The notes: generated by a model from the letters alone, not told the origin. Shown: positions 51,357 through 63,746, numbered from the stretch's first letter. The stretch is 64,000 bases of DNA from Natronospira elongata (GCF_034931365.1 NZ_JAYGII010000015.1:1-64000), one strand, 5' to 3'. Program-made: numbers and translations.

Positions 51357-52121
51357 TCATTTCCCGTCAGCCGGAATGGCTGACTCACAAATACTCAAGA
51401 AACTGTCGGCGTCCAGAGAGGCTCCACCGATCAGACCCCCATCGATATCAGGCATGGCGAACAACTCGTCGGCGTTACTGGCCTTGACACTGCCGCCGTA
51501 GACGATTCGCAACTTGCCCGCAATTGTATCATCCACTTCGGCCACTCGGGCACGAATCATGGCATGAACCGCCTGGGCCTGCTCCGGGGAGGCTGTCTGC
51601 CCGGTCCCGATGGCCCACACCGGCTCATAGGCCACAACCGCCTCGACGAAGGCATGCACACCGGCCGCCTCCAGCACAGCGTCCAGCTGCTCGCGAATGA
51701 CCTGCTCGGTAACATCCTGTTCCCGCTGCTCGAGCGTCTCTCCCACACAGAGGATGGGACGAAGACCCTGGCGAGCGGCGGCCATGAACTTGCGCGCGAC
51801 GATCTCGTTGCTCTCGCCAAACAGACCACGGCGCTCAGAATGCCCGACAATGACATAGCGGCAGTCGAAATCCTGCAGCATGGATGCGGCAACTTCACCG
51901 GTAAATGCGCCGGACTCCTCTTCGGAAACATTCTGGGCACCCAAGGCAATCTCGGAGCCCTTGAGAATGCGCGCGGCATCTGCCAGATAGACATAAGGCG
52001 GGCATACCACCACTTCCCGGGCTGCCGGGGTCAGGCCCTGCACCAGATCCTCCAACAAGCGACCGGCGTCGTCCCGGCTGCCGTTCATCTTCCAGTTGCC
52101 AGCGACAAATGGCTGTCGCAT
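51357..52121 (-). CDS. tpiA: Triosephosphate isomerase
   Basis: A 254-residue TIM-barrel enzyme interconverting dihydroxyacetone phosphate and glyceraldehyde 3-phosphate in glycolysis. Active-site residues are visible: Lys11 in 'GNWKMNG', His in 'IVGHSERRG', Glu in 'AYEPVWAIGTG', and the phosphate loop 'YGGSVKASN'. The start at 52121 matches the conserved 'MRQPFVAGNWK'. It heads the tpiA-secG pair, a frequent arrangement. Confidence 0.96.
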   Translation of the reverse strand: MRQPFVAGNWKMNGSRDDAGRLLEDLVQGLTPAAREVVVCPPYVYLADAARILKGSEIALGAQNVSEEESGAFTGEVAASMLQDFDCRYVIVGHSERRGLFGESNEIVARKFMAAARQGLRPILCVGETLEQREQDVTEQVIREQLDAVLEAAGVHAFVEAVVAYEPVWAIGTGQTASPEQAQAVHAMIRARVAEVDDTIAGKLRIVYGGSVKASNADELFAMPDIDGGLIGGASLDADSFLSICESAIPADGK

Positions 52122-52191
52122 GCTGCCTCCCGATTCTGCTCTGCTGCCACGGCCCTGACCCGCGTACTCAAGAGCGGCGAAAGCCCTGGGC

Positions 52192-52221
52192 CGAAAGAAA
52201 AATACCGGGTTAAACACCCGG
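52192..52221 (-). terminator. Rho-independent terminator after glmM
   Basis: On the minus strand, CCGGGT (complement of 52216-52221) pairs with ACCCGG (complement of 52205-52210) and is followed by TATTTTTCTTT. It lies in the 206-base glmM-tpiA gap, which otherwise shows only GC-rich sequence. Confidence 0.7.
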
Positions 52222-52327
52222 CCTGGCGTGGCCGGCCTCATCACCGCAAAAGCGGGCGGCCGGCGGCGCGAGACTTTACATGTTCAAGGGCGACAAATCA
52301 ATCCAGGCCGCCTTCTGCTCCGCTGTT

Positions 52328-53683
52328 TCAGGCCGAAGCCGAGGCTTCCCCGGAGCCGGCGGCGACCGCCTCCGCCAGCTCATCGGCCAGACGGGCAACC
52401 ATTTCCACGTCCTGCCCCTCCACCATGACCCGGATCAGAGGCTCGGTCCCGGAGGCGCGAATGAGAATCCGGCCGGAATCCCCCAGGGCCTGCTCCGCAG
52501 CCTTGCGCGCATCCGCCAGTTCACGACTCTCAAGCGCGCTGCCCTTGTGTTCCACTCGCACGTTCACAAGCCGCTGCGGGTACTTCTCGACCCCCTGACA
52601 CAGGCTGGCCAGGGACTGCTCCGAGCGGACCATCTCCGCCAGCACCTGGAGGGCGGAAACCAACCCATCCCCGGTGGTGGTTCGATCCAGACAGATGATG
52701 TGGCCGGAGGACTCTCCACCAATCAGGCCGCCATGCTTGTCCATCTGGCCCAACACGTAGCGGTCGCCGACCCGGGCCCGGCGAAAATCAATCCCCAGGG
52801 CCCCCAGGGCATGCTCCACCCCGAGATTGGTCATTACCGTCCCTACCACCGGGCCGCGCAACTGCCCGGCCGCCTGGCGGCTGCGGGCAATGATGTAAAG
52901 CAGCTCGTCGCCATCACGAATCGTGCCGGTCTCATCCGCCATGATCACCCGGTCGGCATCGCCGTCCAGGGCAATACCCAGATGCGCACCGTGATCCCGA
53001 ACGGCAGCCTGCATGGCGGCCGGCTCGGTGGAGCCACAACCACTATTGATGTTGTAACCATCGGGCTCATCACCCAGGGCAATGACCTCGGCGCCCAATT
53101 CCCGCAGCACTGACGGCCCCACCCGCCAGGCGGCCCCATTGGCACAGTCGAGAACGATTCGAAGCCCATCCAGGCGGAGCCCGGTGGGCGCGGCGTTCTT
53201 GCAGAACTCCACATAGCGGCCGCCGGCGTCTTCCACACGCTGGGCCATGCCCAGCCGCGCCGCCGGCACGGTCGAGAAGGCCTCATCGAGGGCCGACTCC
53301 ATGGCCAACTCGGTCTGGTCATCCAGCTTTCGCCCATCGGGGCCGAAGAACTTGATCCCATTGTCCTCGAAAGGATTATGGGAGGCACTGATGACAATGC
53401 CGGCCCGCGCACCCAGGGCGCGAGTGAGATAGGCAATGCCCGGCGTGGGCAGAACGCCCAGCAGGCTTACTGAAACGCCGGCACTGACCAGCCCGGCCTC
53501 CAGGGCGGACTCCAGCATGTCGCCGGAGACCCGGGTATCACGGCCGATCAGCACCCGCCCGCCATGACCGCCCCCGAGCACACGTCCGGCGGCCCAACCC
53601 AGCTTGAGGACCAGGTCAGCCGACATGGGCCGTGGACCCACCGGGCCTCGAATACCGTCAGTTCCGAAATAGCGTCGTTCCAT
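52328..53683 (-). CDS. glmM: Phosphoglucosamine mutase
   Basis: A 451-residue alpha-D-phosphohexomutase turning glucosamine 6-phosphate into glucosamine 1-phosphate for UDP-GlcNAc, peptidoglycan and LPS. The phosphoserine is Ser101 in 'ISASHNPFEDNG', the metal loop is 'DGDADR', the sugar loop 'GGESSGHI' and the phosphate site 'RASGTEPLIRVM'. Length and start ('MERRYFGTDGIRG') are standard. It follows folP by 28 bases, as in E. coli. Confidence 0.96.
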   Translation of the reverse strand: MERRYFGTDGIRGPVGPRPMSADLVLKLGWAAGRVLGGGHGGRVLIGRDTRVSGDMLESALEAGLVSAGVSVSLLGVLPTPGIAYLTRALGARAGIVISASHNPFEDNGIKFFGPDGRKLDDQTELAMESALDEAFSTVPAARLGMAQRVEDAGGRYVEFCKNAAPTGLRLDGLRIVLDCANGAAWRVGPSVLRELGAEVIALGDEPDGYNINSGCGSTEPAAMQAAVRDHGAHLGIALDGDADRVIMADETGTIRDGDELLYIIARSRQAAGQLRGPVVGTVMTNLGVEHALGALGIDFRRARVGDRYVLGQMDKHGGLIGGESSGHIICLDRTTTGDGLVSALQVLAEMVRSEQSLASLCQGVEKYPQRLVNVRVEHKGSALESRELADARKAAEQALGDSGRILIRASGTEPLIRVMVEGQDVEMVARLADELAEAVAAGSGEASASA

Positions 53684-53711
53684 GCAACACCTCTGATTCA
53701 GGGCGAAGGTT

Positions 53712-54548
53712 TCAGGCCGGGGCGGTCGCTTTCACGGCCTGAATCATGGCCAGTGCGTCACGGGTGGCGGCCACATCATGAACCCGCACCACCGACGCGC
53801 CCAACCAGGCGGCCAGGCTGGCCACGGCCACACTGCCATGCACCCTCTCCTCCACCGGCCGATCGATGACCTTGCCGATCATGGACTTACGTGACATGCC
53901 CACCAGGACGGGAAAAGCACTGGCGGAAAAAGCCCCCAATTCACGCAGCAGGGTCAGATTGTGCTCCAGTGTCTTGCCGAAGCCGAATCCCGGATCAATC
54001 ATGATTCGGTGTCGATCCACGCCGGCGTCCATCAGCACCGCCGCCTGGTCCATCAGGAAGCCGCGGATTTCTCGGACCACCTCCCGGTAGCGAGGATCGG
54101 ACTGCATGGTGCGCGGTTCGCCGAGCATATGCATGATGCAAAGCCCGACCTGACTATCCGCCACCGCTTCGACAGCTTGCGGGTCCTGGAAGCCCCTGAC
54201 ATCGTTGATGATATCCGCGCCCGCCGCGATCACCCGACGCATCACCCCGGGCTTGCTGGTATCCACCGACACCGGGACATCGGTCTCCGATTTGAGGATT
54301 TCCAGGATCGGCAGCACACGAGCCAGCTCATCCTCTTCGGAAACGGCCTCCGCCCCCGGACGGGTGGATTCTCCGCCGATATCAATGATATCCGCGCCCT
54401 CGGCCATCATCTGCCGGGCATGATCCAGTGCCCTGGACGGCTCAATGAAGCGGCCACCATCCGAAAAGGAGTCCGGGGTGACATTGAGTATGCCCATGAT
54501 GTGCGGGCGGCTCAGGTCCAGGCGACCCTTTCCACACTGCAGCATCAT
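53712..54548 (-). CDS. folP: Dihydropteroate synthase
   Basis: A 278-residue TIM-barrel enzyme joining p-aminobenzoate and hydroxymethyl-dihydropterin pyrophosphate, the sulfonamide target. Signature motifs are 'MGILNVTPDSFSDGG', 'DIIDIGGESTRPGA', 'MHMLGEPRTMQ' and 'DPGFGFGKT'. The start at 54548 is supported by GGGAGAG upstream; the next codon is also ATG. It lies between ftsH and glmM, the usual place. Confidence 0.95.
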   Translation of the reverse strand: MMLQCGKGRLDLSRPHIMGILNVTPDSFSDGGRFIEPSRALDHARQMMAEGADIIDIGGESTRPGAEAVSEEDELARVLPILEILKSETDVPVSVDTSKPGVMRRVIAAGADIINDVRGFQDPQAVEAVADSQVGLCIMHMLGEPRTMQSDPRYREVVREIRGFLMDQAAVLMDAGVDRHRIMIDPGFGFGKTLEHNLTLLRELGAFSASAFPVLVGMSRKSMIGKVIDRPVEERVHGSVAVASLAAWLGASVVRVHDVAATRDALAMIQAVKATAPA

Positions 54549-54610
54549 CCGACTCTCTCCCGTTCCGATAAACCGCCAATGATACCAGCCCCGGTCGCGG
54601 GTGACCTCAG

Positions 54611-54647
54611 GCAATAGAAAGCGGGAGTGGCTTGCGCCACTCCCGCT
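54611..54647 (-). terminator. Rho-independent terminator after ftsH
   Basis: An 11-bp perfect stem (AGCGGGAGTGG at 54620-54630 with CCACTCCCGCT at 54637-54647). On the minus strand it is followed by TTTCTATT. It separates ftsH from folP. Confidence 0.75.
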
Positions 54648-54680
54648 GCATCACATCAAATCCCGCTCAGCGCGCCGGCT

Positions 54681-56645
54681 TCAGTGCTGGCTGGCGGGCT
54701 CCCCTTCGGGATCATCGCCATCCCGGGAGGACTCCTGGTCACCGGCTTGCTGACCACCGTCACCGCCATCGCCGGAAGGATCGCTCCAGCCGGCCGGCGG
54801 GCCCGGCTCACGGCCAGCCATGATTTGATCAATCTGGCCGGCATCAATGGTCTCGTACTGCATCAGGGCCTCGGCCATGGTGTGAAGCTTGTCCTCGTGC
54901 TCCCGAAGCAGTTTCTCTGCCCGATCGTAGTTGCGATCTATGATGGCGCGGATCTCGGCATCAATGGCACGAGCGGTTTCATCCGACATGTTGCTGTGCC
55001 GCTGCTGCATTTCCCGACCCAGGAAGACCTCGCCGTCGTCTTCCTCGTAGGAAAGCGGGCCCAGCTTGTCCGACAGCCCCCATTTGGTGACCATCTTGCG
55101 GGCAATATTGGTGGCCACCTCGATATCGTTGGAGGCACCGGTGGTCACCTTCTCCGCCCCATAGATCTGCTCTTCCGCGATGCGACCACCGAACAGGCTG
55201 GAGATCCGACTTTCCAGCTTCTGCTTGCTCTGGCTGTATTCATCTTCCTCGGGAAGGAACATGGTCACACCCAGGGCACGCCCACGGGGAATGATGGAGA
55301 CCTTGTAGACCGGGTCATGGTCCGGCACCAGACGGCCGACGATGGCATGCCCCGCCTCGTGATAGGCGGTCAGTCGCTTGTCTTCCTCGTTCATGACCAT
55401 GGACCGGCGCTCGGCGCCCATCATGATCTTGTCCTTGGCCTTTTCCAGGTGCTCCATGGTGACGTACTTGTCATTGGCCCGGGCCGCAAACAGGGCGGCC
55501 TCGTTGACGAGATTGGCCAGGTCCGCACCGGAAAAGCCTGGGGTCCCTCGGGCAATGAGGCGCGGCTCCACACTTTCATCGGCCGGCACCTTGCGCAGAT
55601 GAACGCCCAGAATCTGCTCACGACCCCGAACGTCGGGCAAGCCGACCACCACCTGGCGGTCAAAACGGCCGGGACGCAACAGCGCCTTGTCCAATACGTC
55701 AGGACGGTTGGTGGCCGCGATCACGATCACGCCCTCGTGGCCCTCGAAACCGTCCATTTCCACCAGCATCTGGTTGAGGGTCTGTTCGCGCTCGTCATGA
55801 CCACCGCCAAGACCGGCGCCTCGCTGGCGACCCACGGCGTCCAGCTCATCAATGAAGATGATGCAGGGCGCATGCTTCTTGGCCTGTTCGAACATGTCAC
55901 GGACACGGGACGCGCCCACACCCACGAACATCTCGACAAAATCGGAACCCGAGATGGTGAAAAAGGGCACGCCCGCCTCGCCGGCAATGGCGCGGGCCAG
56001 CAGGGTCTTACCCGTGCCGGGCGGACCGACCATCAGCACGCCCTTGGGAATCTTGCCCCCCAGGCGCTGGAACTTGCTTGGATCCTTGAGGAAGTCGACA
56101 AGCTCGGTGACCTCTTCCTTGGCCTCGTCACAGCCGGCCACATCCGTGAAGCGAACATTGACCTGCTCATCATTGAGCATGCGCGCCTTGCTCTTGCCAA
56201 AGGACATGGCGCCCTTGCCGCCGGCACCACCCCCCTGCATCTGGCGCATGAAGTAAATCCAGATGGCAATCAGCAATAGGAAGGGCGTCCAGGACAGGAA
56301 GATTTGCCAGAACACCGAGCCCCGCTCCTCTTCCTTGGCGGCGATCTCCACTCCGTAATCTTCCAGCTCGCCGATCAGGGCGGTGTTATCGCTCTCCGGA
56401 TTGGTGGTCCGGATCTGGTCGCCGGTATAGAGCACACCTTGGATCTTCTGGCCCTCAAAGGTGACCGATTCCAGATTGCCCTGGCGCATCTCACTGCGGA
56501 ACTGGGAATAACTCAGCTCCTCGACAGCCTCCTGTTCCGGGCCCATGTTGTTGAACAGGGCCATCAGGATCACTGCAATGATGATCCAGATAATCAGATT
56601 CTTGGCCAGTTCGCTCAAGCTCGACTCCACGCGCTCACGGCGCAT
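54681..56645 (-). CDS. ftsH: ATP-dependent zinc metalloprotease FtsH
   Basis: A 654-residue membrane-bound AAA+ protease for quality control of membrane and regulatory proteins such as LpxC. Two membrane helices flank a periplasmic part ('NLIIWIIIAVILMALF' and 'FLLLIAIWIYFMRQM'). The AAA domain has Walker A 'GPPGTGKT' and 'FIDELDAVGRQRG', and the zinc site is 'HEAGH'. The C-terminus is a Gly/Asp-rich acidic tail. The ATG at 56645 lacks a clear ribosome-binding site. A TTG at 56618, with GTGGAG 6 bases upstream, would start just before 'SELAKNLIIW' and resembles the E. coli N-terminus. Confidence 0.95.
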   Translation of the reverse strand: MRRERVESSLSELAKNLIIWIIIAVILMALFNNMGPEQEAVEELSYSQFRSEMRQGNLESVTFEGQKIQGVLYTGDQIRTTNPESDNTALIGELEDYGVEIAAKEEERGSVFWQIFLSWTPFLLLIAIWIYFMRQMQGGGAGGKGAMSFGKSKARMLNDEQVNVRFTDVAGCDEAKEEVTELVDFLKDPSKFQRLGGKIPKGVLMVGPPGTGKTLLARAIAGEAGVPFFTISGSDFVEMFVGVGASRVRDMFEQAKKHAPCIIFIDELDAVGRQRGAGLGGGHDEREQTLNQMLVEMDGFEGHEGVIVIAATNRPDVLDKALLRPGRFDRQVVVGLPDVRGREQILGVHLRKVPADESVEPRLIARGTPGFSGADLANLVNEAALFAARANDKYVTMEHLEKAKDKIMMGAERRSMVMNEEDKRLTAYHEAGHAIVGRLVPDHDPVYKVSIIPRGRALGVTMFLPEEDEYSQSKQKLESRISSLFGGRIAEEQIYGAEKVTTGASNDIEVATNIARKMVTKWGLSDKLGPLSYEEDDGEVFLGREMQQRHSNMSDETARAIDAEIRAIIDRNYDRAEKLLREHEDKLHTMAEALMQYETIDAGQIDQIMAGREPGPPAGWSDPSGDGGDGGQQAGDQESSRDGDDPEGEPASQH

Positions 56646-56706
56646 TCAAAGACGTGAATTTGGGGCAAAACGCCGCAAAATGCGGCCTTTGACACCGTTT
56701 TAGACA

Positions 56707-57333
56707 CTACACTACCCGGTAGTTCCGGGCCAATAGATAGACCTCCGGGGAACGATCCCGGGACGCCTTGGGCTTACGCACCTGCACTTTCCCGAAACGG
56801 CTGCGCAGATCCGCCAGAAATTCGTCGAAACCCTCCCCCTGGAAAGTCTTGACCAGAAAGTCACCGCCAGGGCGCAGCACCTGTGCGGCCAGATCCAGGG
56901 CCAGTTCGGCCAGATACATGGCAGCAGGCTGATCCACGCCCTTCATACCACTCATATTGGGGGCCATATCCGAAAGCACAAGGTCTACCGAGCGATCCTC
57001 GCCCAGTTCCGCCAGCAGGGCGTCCAGCACCGCCTGCTCGGTGAAATCCCCCTGAATGAAGCGGGTGCCTGTAAAGCTGTCCATGGGCAGACGGTCCAGG
57101 GCGAAGATCCGAGCCTTGCCGTCCAGTTTTCGGGCTACATACTGGGTCCAGCCGCCGGGCGCCGCCCCCAGGTCCACCACCGTCATGCCGGGCTTGAGCA
57201 AGCGATCCTTGCGGTCGATCTCCTCCAGCTTGAAGGCGGCACGGGAGCGCCAGCCCTCGCGCCGGGCCCGCAACACGTGCTCATCGCTGTGATGCTCCCG
57301 CAGCCACCGCCGGCTGCTACTCTTGCGTCCCAT
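56707..57333 (-). CDS. rlmE: 23S rRNA 2'-O-methyltransferase RlmE
   Basis: A 208-residue FtsJ/RrmJ enzyme that methylates U2552 in the ribosomal A loop. The SAM site is 'VDLGAAPGGWTQYV'. The catalytic K-D-K-E set is consistent with 'RSRAAFKL', 'VLSDMAPNMSG', 'FLVKTFQGEG' and 'SPEVYLLAR'. It lies directly upstream of ftsH, as in E. coli, and divergent from yhbY. Confidence 0.96.
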   Translation of the reverse strand: MGRKSSSRRWLREHHSDEHVLRARREGWRSRAAFKLEEIDRKDRLLKPGMTVVDLGAAPGGWTQYVARKLDGKARIFALDRLPMDSFTGTRFIQGDFTEQAVLDALLAELGEDRSVDLVLSDMAPNMSGMKGVDQPAAMYLAELALDLAAQVLRPGGDFLVKTFQGEGFDEFLADLRSRFGKVQVRKPKASRDRSPEVYLLARNYRVV

Positions 57334-57416
57334 GATTTCATCCTGCGGGGTTTGCCAAAGCCCGCTGCTGGCCTCAGAATAGGCGCTCAGTTTCGCAACA
57401 CGAGTCCGTCGACACC

Positions 57417-57758
57417 GTGAGCAATCAGAGCAAGCCCCTGGGCGAAGCCCAGAAAAAACACCTCAAGCGTCTGGCCCATCACCGGCGCCCCATCGTCCAG
57501 ACCGGCGCCAATGGCCTTACCGAAGCGGTACTGGCCGAGATTGAGCGGGGCCTCAATGATCACGAGCTGATCAAGACACGCATCGTGGCCGGTGACCGGG
57601 AAGAGCGCAGCAACATGATTGCCGAGATCTGCGAGCGAACCGGCGCGACCCTGGTGCAACGCATCGGGCATGTGGCCGTGCTCTACCGTCCTCACCCGGA
57701 AAAGCCCCGGATTGAACTGCCCGGGCCCGGCCACTCCCGGCGCGCCCTGGCCTCCTGA
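57417..57758 (+). CDS. yhbY: YhbY family RNA-binding protein (CRM domain)
   Basis: A 113-residue protein with a single CRM domain ('LGEAQKKHLKRLAHHRRPIV', 'GLTEAVLAEIERGL', 'DREERSNMIAEICERTGA'), linked to assembly of the large ribosomal subunit. The start is a GTG at 57417, giving MSNQSKPLG; no strong ribosome-binding site is seen. It is the only plus-strand gene in this part, divergent from rlmE and convergent with greA, as in E. coli. Confidence 0.9.
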   Translation: MSNQSKPLGEAQKKHLKRLAHHRRPIVQTGANGLTEAVLAEIERGLNDHELIKTRIVAGDREERSNMIAEICERTGATLVQRIGHVAVLYRPHPEKPRIELPGPGHSRRALAS

Positions 57759-57803
57759 GCCCTTGCCTCCTGAGCCTCCCGGCCGGCGGCCCCGGGCACG
57801 GCC

Positions 57804-58276
57804 TTATTGGTAACGCACCTCGACGATCTCGTAGCGGCGCAAACCGCCGGGGGTCTCCACCTCGCACTCGTCACCCTCTTCCTTGCCGATCAGGGCACGG
57901 GCAATGGGCGAGTTGACTGACAGCAAGCCCTCCTTGATGTCGGCCTCGTCCTCGCCAACGATCTGATAAGTGACCTCGCTGTCGCTGGCCTCGTCATAGA
58001 CATCCACCGTGGCGCCAAAAATGACCTTGCCTTGGGCATTCACCTTGGTCACGTCAATGATTTCGGCAGTGGACAGCTTGGCCTCGATATCCTTGATTCG
58101 CGCCTCAATCAATCCCTGTTCTTCACGGGCAGCGTGATACTCGGCATTCTCCTTGAGATCACCATGCTCTCGGGCCTCGGCAATGGCGTTTACCACCCTG
58201 GGCCGATCCTCGGTCTTGAGCTTTTTCAGCTCCGCTTTAAGACGCTCTGCGCCTCTTACGGTCAGTGGCGTTCTCT

Positions 58277-58280
<4 letters not shown>
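57804..58280 (-). CDS. greA: Transcription elongation factor GreA
   Basis: A 158-residue secondary-channel factor that makes stalled RNA polymerase cut its backtracked RNA. The coiled coil with the acidic tip is in 'AREHGDLKENAEYHAAREEQ', and the C-terminal FKBP-like domain ends 'RRYEIVEVRYQ'. The ATG overlaps the carB stop (ATGA), so greA is probably translated as part of a carA-carB-greA message. Confidence 0.96.
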
Positions 58281-61498
<3,218 letters not shown>

Positions 61499-61530
61499 CT
61501 GGTCTCTGGCTCGATAATCAGGAACTGTCA

Positions 61531-61551
61531 CCCGCGCCCCGTTGGCGCGGG
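61531..61551. repeat. Hairpin in the carA-carB spacer
   Basis: CCCGCGCC (61531-61538) and GGCGCGGG (61544-61551) form an 8-bp stem with a 5-base loop, about 30 bases before carB. There is no T-run. It may affect mRNA stability or the CarA/CarB ratio. Confidence 0.6.
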
Positions 61552-61576
61552 TACCAAATCTCGCTTGCGTCGCTGC

Positions 61577-62722
61577 TCAGGCGCGGGCGCGATCACGGGC
61601 CTGGTGGCCGGCCATCATCTCCACAAAGCGCTCGAAGAGCGGTCGGGCATCATGGGGTCCCGGACTGGCCTCGGGATGCCCCTGAAACCCGAAGGCAGGA
61701 CAGTCCCGGTGCTCGATGCCCTGCAGGGTTTGATCAAACAGTGAGCGATGGGTCACCCGGACCGGGTCCGGCAGGCCATCCTCTTCGATGGCAAAGCCGT
61801 GATTCTGGCTGGTGATCAGAACCCGCCCGGATTCCACGTCGAGGACCGGGTGGTTGGCCCCGTGATGTCCGAACTTCATCTTCACCGACCGACCTCCCAC
61901 CGCGAGACCCAGCAACTGATAGCCCAGGCAGATACCGAACAGGGGGATGCCTTCCTCGAGAAAGCGTCGGGTTGCGGCGATGGCATAGTCACAGGGTTCC
62001 GGGTCACCCGGGCCATTGGACAGGAAGACCCCATCGGGCGCCATGGCCAGCACTTCCTCGGCGGGGGTCGTCGCGGGAACCACGGTCACCCGGCAACCAC
62101 TGTCCACCAGCAAACGCAGGATGTTGCGCTTGACCCCGAAGTCATAGGCAACGACATGAAAGCGTGATTCACCGGCCGGCTGGAAAGCGTTGTCCTCCAG
62201 GGACCAGACGCCTTCTTCCCAGCTATAGCGCTTTTCCGTGCTCACCACCTGGGCCAGGTCCATGCCTTTGAGGCCGGGGAATTCACGCGCCCTGGCAATC
62301 GCCGCTTCCGGCTCCAGCTCGCTGCTGATGCAGGCGGCCTGTGCCCCGCCATCACGAATGATTCGGGTCAGCTTGCGGGTATCGATGCCGGCAATGGCGA
62401 CGCAGTTCTCGTCGCGCAGCCAGGCATCCAGGCTCTGCTCACAGCGCCAGCTGCTGGCCGTCAGGGGCAGATCACGAATAATCAGCCCGGCCGCCTGCAC
62501 ACCCTCTGACTCCAGATCCAGGGGATTGGCACCCACATTACCCACATGGGGATAGGTCAGGGTCACCAACTGACGGGCATAGGAAGGATCCGTGAGGATC
62601 TCCTGGTACCCGGTCATGGCGGTGTTGAAAACCACCTCACCCACGGTGGTACCGTCGGCGCCGGCAAGCTCACCGTGAAACACCGTCCCGTCTGCCAGGG
62701 CCAGCAGGGCTTTCTTTCGCAC
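61577..62722 (-). CDS. carA: Carbamoyl-phosphate synthase small subunit
   Basis: A 381-residue glutamine amidotransferase subunit that feeds ammonia to CarB. The N-terminal domain has 'VFNTAMTGYQEILTDPSY'. The class I amidotransferase domain has the Cys nucleophile in 'GICLGYQLLGLA' and His/Glu in 'GFQGHPEASPGPHD'. It follows dapB after 213 bases that contain a good promoter and a leader with hairpins. Confidence 0.97.
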   Translation of the reverse strand: MRKKALLALADGTVFHGELAGADGTTVGEVVFNTAMTGYQEILTDPSYARQLVTLTYPHVGNVGANPLDLESEGVQAAGLIIRDLPLTASSWRCEQSLDAWLRDENCVAIAGIDTRKLTRIIRDGGAQAACISSELEPEAAIARAREFPGLKGMDLAQVVSTEKRYSWEEGVWSLEDNAFQPAGESRFHVVAYDFGVKRNILRLLVDSGCRVTVVPATTPAEEVLAMAPDGVFLSNGPGDPEPCDYAIAATRRFLEEGIPLFGICLGYQLLGLAVGGRSVKMKFGHHGANHPVLDVESGRVLITSQNHGFAIEEDGLPDPVRVTHRSLFDQTLQGIEHRDCPAFGFQGHPEASPGPHDARPLFERFVEMMAGHQARDRARA

Positions 62723-62764
62723 AGGCTCCTCCTGCTCGGGGTGAAACCGAGCGCAATATCTATC

Positions 62765-62783
62765 GCATTCCCCGAATGAATGC
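62765..62783. repeat. Inverted repeat just upstream of carA
   Basis: GCATTC (62765-62770) and GAATGC (62778-62783), 43 bases before the carA start. It could be a hairpin in the leader RNA or an operator half-site pair; no known operator was recognised. Confidence 0.35.
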
Positions 62784-62822
62784 CGTTATTTGACGGGCTG
62801 TGGCCGGGCCGCGCATACACAA

Positions 62823-62855
62823 AGCGGGAAAGATTCGCCTGGAACCCTTCCCGCT
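62823..62855 (-). promoter_or_regulatory. Hairpin in the carAB leader, possible attenuator
   Basis: AGCGGGAA (62823-62830) pairs with TTCCCGCT (62848-62855), leaving a 17-base loop. It lies downstream of the carAB promoter. On the minus strand only CTTTG follows, so it is a weak terminator at best; it might regulate carAB or end dapB transcripts. Confidence 0.4.
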
Positions 62856-62894
62856 GTTCGGAATGTATCTTGGAACCGCCTCTCGACCCCGGAG

Positions 62895-62924
62895 ATTATA
62901 GTGAACCCCACCCGCTCCTGTCCA
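62895..62924 (-). promoter_or_regulatory. Sigma70 promoter for carAB-greA
   Basis: A perfect TATAAT (62895-62900) and TGGACA (62919-62924) are 18 bp apart on the minus strand, directly after the dapB stop codon. They predict a carA leader of about 165 bases. No ArgR or PurR box was recognised with confidence. Confidence 0.7.
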
Positions 62925-62935
62925 CGCACGGCGGT

Positions 62936-63736
62936 CTAGTCCGTGGGCCGGCTGACTCCGAGCACATGCTCCATGCCGTACAGACCCGGCCGCTGACCCA
63001 GCAGCCAGCGAGCCGCGTTGAGAGCCCCCCGGGCAAAGGTGTCACGGCTGGAAGCCCGATGGGTGAGTTCCAGTCGCTCCCCGGGGCCGGCAAAATAGAC
63101 CGTGTGCTCCCCGGCAATATCACCGCCGCGCATCACCGAGAAACCGATATCCCCTGCCCGCCGGTGGCCGGTCTGGCCCTTGCGCTGGTAGACCGCCGTA
63201 CTGTCCAGCTGCTGCTCACGACCGGCGGCGGCTTCCTCGCCCAATCTCAAGGCCGTGCCCGAAGGCGCATCCACCTTCTGGCCATGGTGGGCCTCGAAGA
63301 TCTCGATGTCGTATTCCTCGCCCAGGGCCGCCGCCGTTCGTCGGACCAGCTCCAGAAGGAGATTGACGCCGAGACTGGTATTGGGGGCAAGCAGCACCGC
63401 TGTCTTGGCGGCAGCCGCCTCGAGCGGTGCACGCTGGGAAGGCGCCAGGCCAGTGGTACCCACCAGCAAGGGCAAGCCCTGTTCGGCGCAATAGGCCGCC
63501 ACCCGCTCACCCGAGGCCGGCGCCGAGAAATCCAGCACCACATGGGCGTCTTCCAGCGCCAGGGAAAGCTCGCTGCTGTAGTTGACCCGCTCCACGCCCA
63601 GCACCCGAGTGCCTTCGGCCGGACTGCCCGGACGCACCAGGGCGCCGCTGATGCGCACATCGTGCGCCTCCGCGGCCAAGGCCGTGATGGAGCGCCCCAT
63701 GCGCCCGGAGGCGCCTACAATTGCGATATTCAGCAT
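62936..63736 (-). CDS. dapB: 4-hydroxy-tetrahydrodipicolinate reductase
   Basis: A 266-residue enzyme of the diaminopimelate/lysine pathway, using NAD(P)H. It has the N-terminal dinucleotide site 'IAIVGASGRMGRSI', the catalytic His/Lys motif 'EAHHGQKVDAPSGTA', and 'GTTGLAPSQ'. Length and start are standard. It follows dnaJ by 10 bases, and carAB comes next, the dnaJ-dapB-carA order seen in several gammaproteobacteria. Confidence 0.96.
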   Translation of the reverse strand: MLNIAIVGASGRMGRSITALAAEAHDVRISGALVRPGSPAEGTRVLGVERVNYSSELSLALEDAHVVLDFSAPASGERVAAYCAEQGLPLLVGTTGLAPSQRAPLEAAAAKTAVLLAPNTSLGVNLLLELVRRTAAALGEEYDIEIFEAHHGQKVDAPSGTALRLGEEAAAGREQQLDSTAVYQRKGQTGHRRAGDIGFSVMRGGDIAGEHTVYFAGPGERLELTHRASSRDTFARGALNAARWLLGQRPGLYGMEHVLGVSRPTD

Positions 63737-63746
63737 CTTTGCCTAC

